Positions 57,151 to 64,000 of a stretch of DNA of 64,000 nucleotides are shown here, piece after piece. The stretch is from Dactylosporangium siamense (GTDB lineage: Bacteria > Actinomycetota > Actinomycetes > Mycobacteriales > Micromonosporaceae), in contig NZ_BONQ01000130.1 of the NCBI RefSeq assembly GCF_016862795.1, positions 47,050 to 111,049 of the forward strand, given 5' to 3'. The position numbers were made by a program, and so were the translations under genes. Position 1 is the first letter of the stretch; the number at the start of each line of letters is the position of its first letter. The notes under the pieces were generated by a model. It saw only the letters and a program-made list of their open reading frames with translations. It had not been told where the DNA came from and ran no database searches.

Positions 57151-57618
57151 TCAGTCCGTCGTGTGGGTGAAGTAGACCGTCGAGGACGCCTTGTCCAGCA
57201 GCAGCGTGGTCCCGTCGACCTTGAGCCAGTGCGGGTCGGCGGGGGCGAACGGGCGCAGGTCGTCCGGCACCTCCGGGGGCGTGGCCGCGGTGGTCGCCGG
57301 CAGCGCCCCGGCCCGCTCCGCGGTGATCACGGCGAAGCCGTCCATGACGTAGTCCATCGGCCCGATCTCCGGGCAGGACCGGGCCCTGGCCTCGTGCTCC
57401 TGCCAGTGCACCTGCTGGATCGGGGCGAGCTGCGGCCACATCTGCTCGATGCGGACCTTCTGGGTGACGACGGCGCCCTTCGTCGGCTTGTTCACGTCCT
57501 CGCACCCGGTGAGGCCCGGCACCCAGTCACGCAGTGCCAGGCCCACCCCACAGACGGCGAGCACGCAGGCGAGCACCGCGCCCGCGACGAGCAGCGCGAT
57601 CTTCGCCGACCGGTTCAC
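57151..57618 (-). CDS. Small secreted or membrane-anchored protein, unknown function
   Basis: 155 aa from GTG 57618. One N-terminal hydrophobic helix (IALLVAGAVLACVLAVCGVGLAL) would anchor or export it. The rest has a Cys pair (GCEDVN and RSCPEIG) and a Trp-rich middle (WPQLAPIQQVHWQEHE). Its GTG overlaps the acyl-CoA synthetase stop (GTGA), so it is the second gene of that operon. No family was recognised. Confidence 0.72.
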   Translation of the reverse strand: MNRSAKIALLVAGAVLACVLAVCGVGLALRDWVPGLTGCEDVNKPTKGAVVTQKVRIEQMWPQLAPIQQVHWQEHEARARSCPEIGPMDYVMDGFAVITAERAGALPATTAATPPEVPDDLRPFAPADPHWLKVDGTTLLLDKASSTVYFTHTTD

Positions 57619-59258
57619 CCGTTGATCTGTACCACCTCGAGGCCGCCGTCCGCATAGCTGGCCCGGACGCGCTTCTTGTCGAACTTGCCGACGCTGGTCT
57701 TCGGCACCGCCTCGATGAACGACCAGCGCTCCGGCAGCTGCCACCTGGCCACCTTGTCGCCGAGGAACTCGCGCAGCGCCTCGGCGTCGGCCTTCGCGCC
57801 CTCCTTCAGCACGATCGTGGCGAGGGGACGTTCGCCCCACTTGTCATCCGGGACGCCCACGACACACGCCTCGAGCACGGCCGGATGGGCCATGAGCGCG
57901 TTCTCGAGGTCCACGGAACTGATCCACTCGCCGCCGGACTTGATCACGTCCTTGGCCCGGTCGGTGAGGGTGAGGAATCCGTTGGGCGAGAGGGTGCCGA
58001 CGTCGCCGGTCCTCAGCCAGCCGTCCTCGAACTTCTCGGGGTCCGGGCCGTCCTCGCCGATGTACTGCGCGGTGATCCACGGACCCCGGACCTGCAGCTC
58101 CCCCACGGCCTTGCCGTCGTTGGGCATGACCTCGCCGGCGGGTCCGACGATCCGGCCCTCGACGCCGGCCGGGATGCGGCCCTGCGTGTACCGGTACGCC
58201 CATGCCTCAGGCCCTTCGACGCCGACCGGCTCGCGGGCGACGGAGCCCAGCGGCGACATCTCCGTCATGCCCCAGGCGTGGATGACCTCGATGCCGTGCC
58301 GCTCGGAGAACGCGTGCATCAGCGCCGGCGGGCAGGCGGACCCGCCGATCACGACCTCCTTCAGCGAGGACGTGTCGGTCGGGTTGGCGTCCAGGTACGC
58401 CAGGAGGTCCGTGAAGATCGTCGGCACGGCGCCGGCGAACGTCGGCTTCTCCGCCGCGATCATCTGGGCGAGCGGCGCGGCCTGCAGGAACCGGTCCGGC
58501 ATGATCAGCGAGGCGCCGCTCATCAGCGCCGCGTAGGGCAGGCCCCACGCCATCGCGTGGAACATCGGCACGATGCACAGGTCGCGGACCTTGGGCCCGA
58601 GGCCGAAGCTCTCCGCCATGCAGACCTCCATCGAGTGGAGGTAGATGGAGCGGTGGGAGTAGGCGACGCCCTTCGGGTTGCCGGTCGTGCCACTGGTGTA
58701 GCAGAGGGCCGCGGCGTCGTTCTCGTCCACGGCGGGCCAGTCGTACCGGTCGGATCTCCCCGCCAGCAGGGCGTCCCAGCGGTGCACGTCGACGCCGTCC
58801 TTCTGCAGCTTCGACACGTCGCCGTCGCCGACGACCACGATGTGGCGGATCGTGCTCAGGTGCGGCAGGACGCCGGCGAGCAGCGGGATCAGCGTCGAGT
58901 CGACGATGACGACCCGGTCCTCCGCGTGGTTGGCGATGTAGATCAGCTGCTCCGGGAAGAGCCGCAGGTTGAGCGTGTGCAGCACGGCACCCATGCTCGG
59001 CACGGCCAGGTACGCGATCAGGTGCTCGGCGTTGTTCCACATCAGCGTGCCGACGCGCTCGTCGCCGGTGACGCCGAGGTCGTCGCGGAGGGCGTGGGCG
59101 AGACGGGCGGCCTGGCGGCCCACCTCGGCGTATGACGTATGTCTTGCACCAGCCTCGGCGCCGGTCCAGGTGACGACCTCCGAGTCGCCGTGGACGGTGG
59201 CCCCGTGCTGCAGAATCCGGGAGATCAGCAGGGGTGTCTGCATCATCGTGCTGCGCAT
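57615..59258 (-). CDS. Long/medium-chain acyl-CoA synthetase (AMP-forming)
   Basis: 547 aa from ATG 59258, fixed by a TAGCGT -10 seven nt upstream. ANL-family motifs: YTSGTTGNPKGV (P-loop), AWGMTEMSPLGSV, DGWLRTGDVGTLSPNGFLTLTDRAKDVIKSGGEWIS, and VPKTSVGKFDKKR with the catalytic Lys. It activates fatty acids to acyl-CoA with ATP. A secreted or membrane protein is coupled downstream. An inverted repeat 32 nt upstream may end an earlier transcript. Confidence 0.92.
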   Translation of the reverse strand: MRSTMMQTPLLISRILQHGATVHGDSEVVTWTGAEAGARHTSYAEVGRQAARLAHALRDDLGVTGDERVGTLMWNNAEHLIAYLAVPSMGAVLHTLNLRLFPEQLIYIANHAEDRVVIVDSTLIPLLAGVLPHLSTIRHIVVVGDGDVSKLQKDGVDVHRWDALLAGRSDRYDWPAVDENDAAALCYTSGTTGNPKGVAYSHRSIYLHSMEVCMAESFGLGPKVRDLCIVPMFHAMAWGLPYAALMSGASLIMPDRFLQAAPLAQMIAAEKPTFAGAVPTIFTDLLAYLDANPTDTSSLKEVVIGGSACPPALMHAFSERHGIEVIHAWGMTEMSPLGSVAREPVGVEGPEAWAYRYTQGRIPAGVEGRIVGPAGEVMPNDGKAVGELQVRGPWITAQYIGEDGPDPEKFEDGWLRTGDVGTLSPNGFLTLTDRAKDVIKSGGEWISSVDLENALMAHPAVLEACVVGVPDDKWGERPLATIVLKEGAKADAEALREFLGDKVARWQLPERWSFIEAVPKTSVGKFDKKRVRASYADGGLEVVQING

Positions 59259-59265
59259 GCACTGC

Positions 59266-59271
59266 ACGCTA
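59266..59271 (-). promoter_or_regulatory. -10 element (TAGCGT) of a predicted leaderless transcript
   Basis: On the minus strand TAGCGT ends 7 nt before the acyl-CoA synthetase ATG. Confidence 0.5.
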
Positions 59272-59289
59272 ATGTGCTGTGACTCACAA

Positions 59290-59329
59290 AGGAACCCCGG
59301 GGCTACTGGTGAGTAGCTCCGGGGTTCCT
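59290..59329. terminator. Strong inverted repeat, probable terminator
   Basis: AGGAACCCCGG... (59290-59306) pairs with ...CCGGGGTTCCT (59313-59329), 17 bp with one G-T mismatch, round a TGGTGA loop. It lies just upstream of the acyl-CoA synthetase, so it would stop minus-strand transcription arriving from the right. No intact gene remains for it to serve. Confidence 0.65.
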
Positions 59330-59717
59330 GGGTCTACCGTGAGCAGGCAGCACACCGAACCCAGCGCATCGACAAGGCCCACACCAACGGCAGGCTCGGC
59401 AACGTCGAGGCCTCCAGGTGAGCCTCGACGCCGACCGGGACAAGATCGTCTCCTCGAGCGGCAGCGCTCCGGGACGACCACCACAGCGCTGCTCGGCATT
59501 CCCCGAATCCGCGCCTCGTCCCCGTCAACACGTCCGTGACCAGCTGCCCCGGCCCATCCTCGTTGTTGCGGCAGTCGCTTTTAGACTTGAGCCGACATGA
59601 CCGTTCTCGCGGAGTCGGCGCCGAAATGCCCCTTCAAATAGTTCCAAGATTTTTTGCCGGTACCCCGCTCTGACGACCTGGAGGAGTAGGAGCACCACTC
59701 CAGACACGAGGAGCACC

Positions 59718-61190
59718 ATGGACAACAATGAGGCGGCCGCCGCCGAGAACCCCGACTCACTCACCCCGACTCAGGCGTTCCATCGAGCGCCGGCCGCGAA
59801 CCCGAACCGGACAGATGTCCCGCTCGCGGCCATGTTCCCCCAGGCCACCGCGGTGACGTCGACCATGCCTCGCGTCGTGGTGTCGCCTCCGAAGGTCGTG
59901 GTCGTCCGGCGCCGTCAGCGGGTGCCATCTCGCAGCATTGCCTTCCGGGTGCATCGGCGGCTGATCGATCGCCGGTTCACTCGCAGCGCCCGCGAGGCCG
60001 TTGGGCGGGCTCGTCGCTCGCCGAGCCGCGAGTCGCGCCTTCGCGGCGCCTTCCTGGCCGGTTGGGCGGGATCGGCCGGAGGCATCCAGGGCGTCATCGC
60101 GAACGTGATGGCCCCCTTCCACAAGGTGTTGAGCCAGATCGCGGACATGGTCCGCCTGCCCCGGCTCGCATTGTTCGAGGAGATGCGGAAGACGCTCCAG
60201 AGTCTGGTTCGGGGCCCGATGTTCGAGGCGCTGCGTCGCATCCAGGAGCAGATCGCCGCATCCGCCTGGCCAACGTTCAGCGCCACCCAGCACATCCGGG
60301 ACGCAGTGGCCGGCAGTTCGAACTGGCTCATGGGCGCATTCCGGCACACGCGCGACTGGGCCTCGGGCTTCATGACCTACCGGGCGAAACTGCGGCAGCA
60401 GATCAGCTCGATGGTCGGCTCTTGGAGTTGGAAGCTGCTTGACCTCGCCGAGATCATCCGGCCGATCACGGACAACTTCATGACGATCGTTCGCGACATC
60501 GGATGGCCTGGCTGGTCGGCGGCGACCAAGACGATCGTCGAGTTTGCAGTCCGCACGGTCTTCTGGGCGGCCGTCCGGGTCCGCAAGGCGATCATCCACG
60601 AGGAAAACAGCGAGGAGATCGTCCGGAAGTTCATGCTCGAGATCCTGGACCTTTTCCCGAAGGGCCAGCCGCACGTCGAGGCCGCAAAGGAGGCACTGCT
60701 CGAGGACGCCTGGTTGAAGGCTGAGCCAGAGAACGTGAAGAAGGTGCTGCTCAAGCGGATCAGGGAGCTGCACCGCAACCACCGGCTGATCGGCGACACC
60801 GAGCTTGGGCACCGCCGCATCGTGTCCCTGCACACGCCGCTGGGCCAGGCGGCCGGCGACAGCGACGTCGTCCTTACCCTGGCCGAAGCGCTCGCCGACC
60901 CGCTTTCCGTCGAGGACCTCGTGCTCAGCTTGCCCGAGTTCCGGGACCATCGCATCGACCGTGTCCTCGACAAACTCAAGCCCGGAGAGCGGGAAGTCGC
61001 TGACTTCTATGCAGATCACGACGGCATGACCTGGGATCTGGCCGCCGCAGCCGCCGGACAGCCGCCGGCCTTCGGCGAGCGCGTCCGCAGGAAGTTGGAC
61101 CGGTTAGGCAAGGACTTCACCAGCCGACAGGTCGGTGAACTCCACGTCCCCACCACAACGGGGCCGAGGACCAGGCCGGCGTTCGGCTGA
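59718..61190 (+). CDS. Large helical protein with C-terminal sigma region 4-like domain, island gene
   Basis: A 490-aa protein (GAGGAG before the ATG). The N-terminus (1-60) is disordered; 65-110 is Arg-rich; 110-330 is helical and partly hydrophobic (GWAGSAGGIQGVIANVMAPFHKVL, FWAAVRVRKAIIHEE). The C-terminal 110 residues read like the end of a sigma-70 factor: RIVSLHTPLGQ, LAEALADP, then LKPGEREVADFYADHDGMTWDLAAAAAG, a region 4-type helix-turn-helix. GC and codon bias are lower than in neighbours, suggesting transfer. Similar architectures occur in phage-like actinobacterial genes, so a regulator on a mobile element is the best guess. Confidence 0.65.
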   Translation: MDNNEAAAAENPDSLTPTQAFHRAPAANPNRTDVPLAAMFPQATAVTSTMPRVVVSPPKVVVVRRRQRVPSRSIAFRVHRRLIDRRFTRSAREAVGRARRSPSRESRLRGAFLAGWAGSAGGIQGVIANVMAPFHKVLSQIADMVRLPRLALFEEMRKTLQSLVRGPMFEALRRIQEQIAASAWPTFSATQHIRDAVAGSSNWLMGAFRHTRDWASGFMTYRAKLRQQISSMVGSWSWKLLDLAEIIRPITDNFMTIVRDIGWPGWSAATKTIVEFAVRTVFWAAVRVRKAIIHEENSEEIVRKFMLEILDLFPKGQPHVEAAKEALLEDAWLKAEPENVKKVLLKRIRELHRNHRLIGDTELGHRRIVSLHTPLGQAAGDSDVVLTLAEALADPLSVEDLVLSLPEFRDHRIDRVLDKLKPGEREVADFYADHDGMTWDLAAAAAGQPPAFGERVRRKLDRLGKDFTSRQVGELHVPTTTGPRTRPAFG

Positions 61191-61288
61191 ACTCGTCCCG
61201 CCTGCGACGGATGCTGCCGCCCGCGATCGTGAACGGTCGCGAGCGGCGCCCCAGACTCTTTCTCGCTCGTTCTCTCCGGAGGTTCTCC

Positions 61289-61561
61289 ATGCCCGCGAAG
61301 GCGGACAGCTCCCGCACGCCCAAAAACCACAACGCGACCCCGAACAACCAGCCCAACCCGAGCATCGACCGCAAGATCAAAACTGCTGCCAGCGGCGGCT
61401 TCGGGACGCTGTTGGCCTCGTCGCTCACACAGGCGCTCGGCTTGGTCCCGCCCGGCCTCGAGACCGAGTTCCACGGCGGTATCGCCTTGGTCGCCGTGAC
61501 CGGCCTGCTCTACTTGGCGCTGCCCCGCAAGGCGAAGATCACCCTGGAATGGGAGCGATGA
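61289..61561 (+). CDS. Small holin-like membrane protein, island gene
   Basis: 90 aa from ATG 61289, chosen because GGAGG lies exactly 6 nt upstream; a longer frame from 61211 has no such site. A polar, Asn/Pro/Lys-rich N-terminus (1-33) is followed by two hydrophobic stretches (GFGTLLASSLTQALGLV and IALVAVTGLLYLALP) and a charged end RKAKITLEWER. This is a small holin-like topology. With the sigma-like gene it forms the foreign island. The function is unproven. Confidence 0.62.
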   Translation: MPAKADSSRTPKNHNATPNNQPNPSIDRKIKTAASGGFGTLLASSLTQALGLVPPGLETEFHGGIALVAVTGLLYLALPRKAKITLEWER

Positions 61562-61607
61562 TTACAGAAGGTGGCTGACGCGCACAAGATCGGCCAGGCC
61601 GGAAAGC

Positions 61608-61736
61608 GAAGGCAGCCGCAGCGATTTCCATCTCGGCGGAGAAGGGAGTCGCTGCGGCTGTCTCGGCTTTCCGACTCGGCCGGGCAGGCGTCCGTCGCGG
61701 CTTAGAAGGCAGCCGCCTTGGCTTCCATCTCGGCGG
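61608..61736. repeat. Copy of the DHA2 exporter 3' end in the downstream spacer
   Basis: GAAGGCAGCCGC, six variable bases, then TTCCATCTCGGCGG occurs at 61608-61639 and again at 61705-61736, where it encodes the last residues of the exporter. The copies are 97 nt apart. Confidence 0.8.
61613..61660. terminator. Terminator-like hairpin between island gene and exporter
   Basis: CAGCCGCAGCGA (61613-61624) pairs perfectly with TCGCTGCGGCTG (61649-61660); weaker pairing extends outward. It lies between convergent stops and is partly built from the copied exporter tail. Confidence 0.65.
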
Positions 61737-63264
61737 CCGCGTCCTCCTCGGTCGCCGCCTCGGCCGGCCCGGTGCCGCCCTGCAGCGGCTTGTCCGGCAG
61801 CGCGAGCGTGATCACCGTGCCGACGAGCGCGACGATCCCCGCGGCGAGGAACACCGGGTGCAGCGCGTTGACGAACACGTGCTCGACCGCCTCGAGGACC
61901 TGCGGCGGCAGCTTGCGGACCTGCGCCGGCGAGTTGATCGACACGCCGGACATGTTGCCGGTCATCTGCTCGCTCAGCTTGCTGTTCATGAGCGCGCCGA
62001 GCGCCGCGACGCCGACCGAGCCACCCAGCGACCGGAAGAACGTGGCCGCGCTGGTGCCCGCGCCCATGTCCCGCAGGTCGAGCGCGTTCTGCACCGCGAG
62101 GATGAGCGGCTGCATCGCCATGCCGAGGCCGACACCGATCACGGTCATGTAGATGAACGCCTGCCACAGCGGCGTGTCGACCTGCAGCGTCGTGAACAGC
62201 AGCAGCCCGGCGCCCATGATCACGGTGCCCGCCACGGGGAACCACTTGTACCGGCCGATCTTGCTGATCGCCCGGCCGGCGAGGATCGAGGTCACGATGA
62301 CACCCGCCATCATCGGCAGCATCAGCAGGCCGGAGCGGGTCGGCGAGGCGCCCTTGACGATCTGCAGGTACAGCGGCACGTAGATGATCGAGCCGAACAT
62401 CGCGAAGCCCAGGATGAACGTCGCGGTGTTCGCCAGGGAGAACGTCGCCCGCTTGAACAGGCGCAGCGGCAGGATCGGCTCCTCGGCGCGCCCCTCGGCG
62501 ACGATGAACAGCCCGGTCAGCACCGCACCCGCGACCAGCAGGCCGAGGATCTGGACGGAGCCCCAGGCGTACTCGTTGCCGCCCCACGACAGCGCGAGCA
62601 GCCAGGAGCTGACCGCCGCGACCATGAGCGTCGCGCCCAGGTAGTCGATCTTGTGGTCCCGGCGGGTGTGCGGGACGAGCCGCAGGACCCGGCTGCACAC
62701 GTACAGCGCGAAAATGCCGAGCGGGACGTTGATGTAGAAGATCCAGCGCCAGTCCGTCTCGGCGAAGTAGCCACCGACGAGCGGTCCGGCCACCGAGGAG
62801 ATACCGAACACCGCACCGAAGAGGCCCTGGTAACGGGCCCGCTCCCGCGGCGCCACCACGTCCGACACGATGGTGAACGCGAGCGTCATGAGACCACCGG
62901 CACCGATGCCCTGCAGGGCGCGCGTGGCGATGAGCTGGGTCATGTCCTGCGACATACCGGCCAGCAGCGAGCCGACCAGGAACGTCGAGATCGCGAACAA
63001 CAGGACCGGGCGGCGGCCGTACAGGTCGCTGATCTTGCCGTACAGCGGGGTCGACGCGGTCGAGGCGAGCAGATAGGCCGTGACGACCCACGAGTAGTGG
63101 TCGAGTCCACCGAGTTCACCGACGATCGTCGGCAACGCGGTGCCCACGATGGTCTGGTCGAGCGCGGCGAGCAGCATCCCGGTCATGAGGCCACCCATCA
63201 ACAGCATGATCTGCCGGTGGGCGAGTTGCGGCCGGGCCTGTTCCGGCGGCGCGACGGTGGTCAT
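61702..63264 (-). CDS. DHA2-family MFS multidrug exporter (14 helices)
   Basis: 520 aa from ATG 63264 (AAAGGGA upstream). DHA2 motifs: LDQTIVGTALPTIVGELGG (TM1, acidic residue), GKISDLYGRRPVLL (motif A), ALQGIGAGGLMTLAFTIVSD (motif B) and GPLVGGYFAETDWRWIFYINVPLG (motif C, exporter signature). The cytosolic tail is Glu/Ala-rich. It exports drugs or dyes by proton antiport. The ATG overlaps the stop of the MarR gene, so repressor and exporter are co-translated. Confidence 0.92.
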   Translation of the reverse strand: MTTVAPPEQARPQLAHRQIMLLMGGLMTGMLLAALDQTIVGTALPTIVGELGGLDHYSWVVTAYLLASTASTPLYGKISDLYGRRPVLLFAISTFLVGSLLAGMSQDMTQLIATRALQGIGAGGLMTLAFTIVSDVVAPRERARYQGLFGAVFGISSVAGPLVGGYFAETDWRWIFYINVPLGIFALYVCSRVLRLVPHTRRDHKIDYLGATLMVAAVSSWLLALSWGGNEYAWGSVQILGLLVAGAVLTGLFIVAEGRAEEPILPLRLFKRATFSLANTATFILGFAMFGSIIYVPLYLQIVKGASPTRSGLLMLPMMAGVIVTSILAGRAISKIGRYKWFPVAGTVIMGAGLLLFTTLQVDTPLWQAFIYMTVIGVGLGMAMQPLILAVQNALDLRDMGAGTSAATFFRSLGGSVGVAALGALMNSKLSEQMTGNMSGVSINSPAQVRKLPPQVLEAVEHVFVNALHPVFLAAGIVALVGTVITLALPDKPLQGGTGPAEAATEEDAAAEMEAKAAAF

Positions 63265-63755
63265 CGAGCGTCCCTTTCGGAGGTGGTTCCTGGCTGCCGT
63301 TCGGCACCTGGCAGCCTTTCGGCAAGCGATTGGTTGAGTTGCGTGAAGAGGGCCGCAAAGATCTGACGTTCCTCGGGGGTCCACCCGGCGAGCAGCTCCT
63401 GCCACGTGGCGATCCAGCGGGCCCGGTTCTCCTCGAACACGTCCCGCCCCACGTCGGTGACCTCCACCAGGCTGGCCCGGCGGTCGGTCGGGTCCGTCGC
63501 CCGGCGCACCAGCCCCGCTGTCTCCAGCGCGCCCACCTGCCGGCTGACCGTGGAAAGGTCCAGCGCGACGTCGGTGGCGAGGGCCGACAACCGGAACGGG
63601 CCGTCAACCGCGATCCGGCTCAGCAGCATGTAGGCGGGGCGCTCCAGGCCACGGCCTGCGTCACTCCATTTGAGCGTGGCGAACAACCGCTCCGAGAGGC
63701 GGATGAACCGCCCCACTTGCCGCCCGATGGCGGCGTACTCGGTGTCGTCGTCCAC
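63261..63755 (-). CDS. MarR-family repressor of the exporter
   Basis: 164 aa from GTG 63755 (GGGGAG upstream). Winged helix: RIAVDGPFRLSALATDVALDLSTVSRQVGALETAGLVRRATDPTDRRA, with the wing arginines DRRAS. Helices at both ends dimerise. It would repress its own operon until a ligand of the exporter binds. A 15-bp palindrome just upstream is the probable operator. Its TGA overlaps the exporter ATG. Confidence 0.9.
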   Translation of the reverse strand: MDDDTEYAAIGRQVGRFIRLSERLFATLKWSDAGRGLERPAYMLLSRIAVDGPFRLSALATDVALDLSTVSRQVGALETAGLVRRATDPTDRRASLVEVTDVGRDVFEENRARWIATWQELLAGWTPEERQIFAALFTQLNQSLAERLPGAERQPGTTSERDAR

Positions 63756-63783
63756 AGCTCCCCGCTCCAGCGTCCCAGATACT

Positions 63784-63798
63784 TGCTTGCCACAAGCA
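63784..63798. promoter_or_regulatory. Candidate MarR operator
   Basis: TGCTTG and CAAGCA form a perfect 6-bp inverted repeat round CCA, 29 nt before the MarR start, within the likely promoter. Confidence 0.65.
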
Positions 63799-63908
63799 TC
63801 GGTTCCCGGGGCAGGGTTCACCAACCGAATTACGGGTGATGAGCATTACTGTCGTTTCGCCTCACACACGGCATACCCACGACCAGCCGTCCATGCGGCC
63901 GACCGTTG

Positions 63909-64000
63909 ACTCGGCCGTTCGGCTACTCGCGGCCGTTCGGCTACTCGCGGCCGTTCGGCTACTCGCGGCCGTTCGGCTACTCGCGGCCGTCCGGCTACTC
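63909..64000. repeat. 18-bp tandem repeat running off the window end
   Basis: ACTCGCGGCCGTTCGGCT recurs at 63925, 63943, 63961 and 63979 (one base changed in the last), after a 16-nt degenerate first unit at 63909, and continues past 64000. Each unit has TAG on the minus strand. By analogy with the other repeats it may include the end of the next gene. Confidence 0.88.

Larger units (their letters stand above)
59259..59717. other. Intergenic region between acyl-CoA synthetase and island gene
   Basis: This 459-nt stretch contains the hairpin at 59290-59329 and the acyl-CoA synthetase promoter. Its centre (59340-59600) has short frames such as HRTQRIDKAHTNGRLG that could be remnants of a lost gene, but none can be supported. 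It becomes AT-richer near 59630-59660 ahead of the island gene. Confidence 0.5.

Noticed and set aside
59290..59329. tRNA or attachment site beside the island
   Set aside because: The stem-loop lacks the cloverleaf arms and T-loop sequence, and no integrase is found.
61858..63366. 502-codon plus-strand frame opposite the DHA2 exporter
   Set aside because: Arg/Asp/Gln-rich shadow of the transporter; no start signal or motif.
63909..64000. CRISPR array at the window end
   Set aside because: Units are directly adjacent with no spacers and only 18 bp long, and no cas gene is present.

Overview
The window is chromosomal DNA of a very high-GC, mycothiol-producing actinobacterium. GTG and TTG starts are common, Pho boxes have the actinobacterial GTTCACC form, there is a SAM-IV riboswitch, and mshA and mshD are both present. 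The protein style suggests the Micromonosporaceae (Actinoplanes/Micromonospora/Dactylosporangium type), but that family placement is inference. Two blocks follow Mycobacterium tuberculosis gene order. Positions 1-22,758 resemble Rv0474-Rv0496 (XRE regulator, hbhA-like, DUF2516, murB, SDR, mshA, YbjN, gpm, senX3-regX3, ppx). Positions 26,296-37,829 resemble Rv0813c-Rv0821c (nitrobindin, sseC, cysA, lmeA, glnR, mshD, pst genes).

Layout. 1-9.6 kb: exopolyphosphatase (cut by the window edge), a Cys-rich protein, hexapeptide acyltransferase, PilZ protein, SenX3-RegX3, PhoU, phosphoglycerate mutase and two tandem MFS exporters. 9.6-22.8 kb: STAS protein, lipoprotein hydrolase, GT39 glycosyltransferase, YbjN, MshA, SDR, methyltransferase-like protein, MurB, MDMPI-family protein, EI24-like protein, GntR, AlaX, hydrolase, DUF2516, HbhA-like protein and an XRE regulator. 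22.8-31.7 kb: asparaginase, BKACE, YgfZ, Fur, nitrobindin with a translationally coupled 34-aa membrane peptide, DsrE-like protein, the SseC/CysA sulfur operon behind a Cys-rich leader peptide, and LmeA. 32-37.8 kb: GlnR, MshD and PstSCAB behind a long Pho-box array. 37.8-46.6 kb: NUDIX, Gfo/Idh oxidoreductase, a two-gene type VII secretion cassette (EspC-like partner plus an RTX-repeat protein with a C-terminal metallopeptidase), Pit and its DUF47 partner, a degenerate PLC-like protein, an ECF41 sigma factor and DUF402. 46.6-59.3 kb: DinG helicase, a roughly 790-bp stretch without a supported gene, AI-2E transporter, GroES-like protein, PrsW, a SAM-IV-controlled class V aminotransferase, split LigD polymerase and ligase with divergent Ku, and an acyl-CoA synthetase. 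59.3-61.7 kb: a small foreign-looking island (sigma-like protein, holin-like membrane protein). 61.7-64 kb: DHA2 exporter with its MarR regulator.

How it works together. Phosphate is the dominant theme: SenX3/RegX3/PhoU, PstSCAB, Pit/DUF47 and Ppx, with Pho boxes in 11-bp register at phoU, pstS and beside DUF47-pit. Sulfur and thiol metabolism (mshA, mshD, cysA-sseC, a SAM-IV-linked desulfurase-like enzyme, an MDMPI-family enzyme) and nitrogen control (glnR) are interleaved with it. Non-homologous end joining (Ku plus split LigD) forms a compact divergent unit.

Two window-wide patterns stand out. First, at least 22 genes have a TANNNT -10 element ending only 6-8 nt before the start codon, which predicts leaderless mRNAs and fixes several start sites. 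Second, several gene junctions, mainly between convergent genes, are filled by direct repeats whose outermost copies include the coding ends of the flanking genes.
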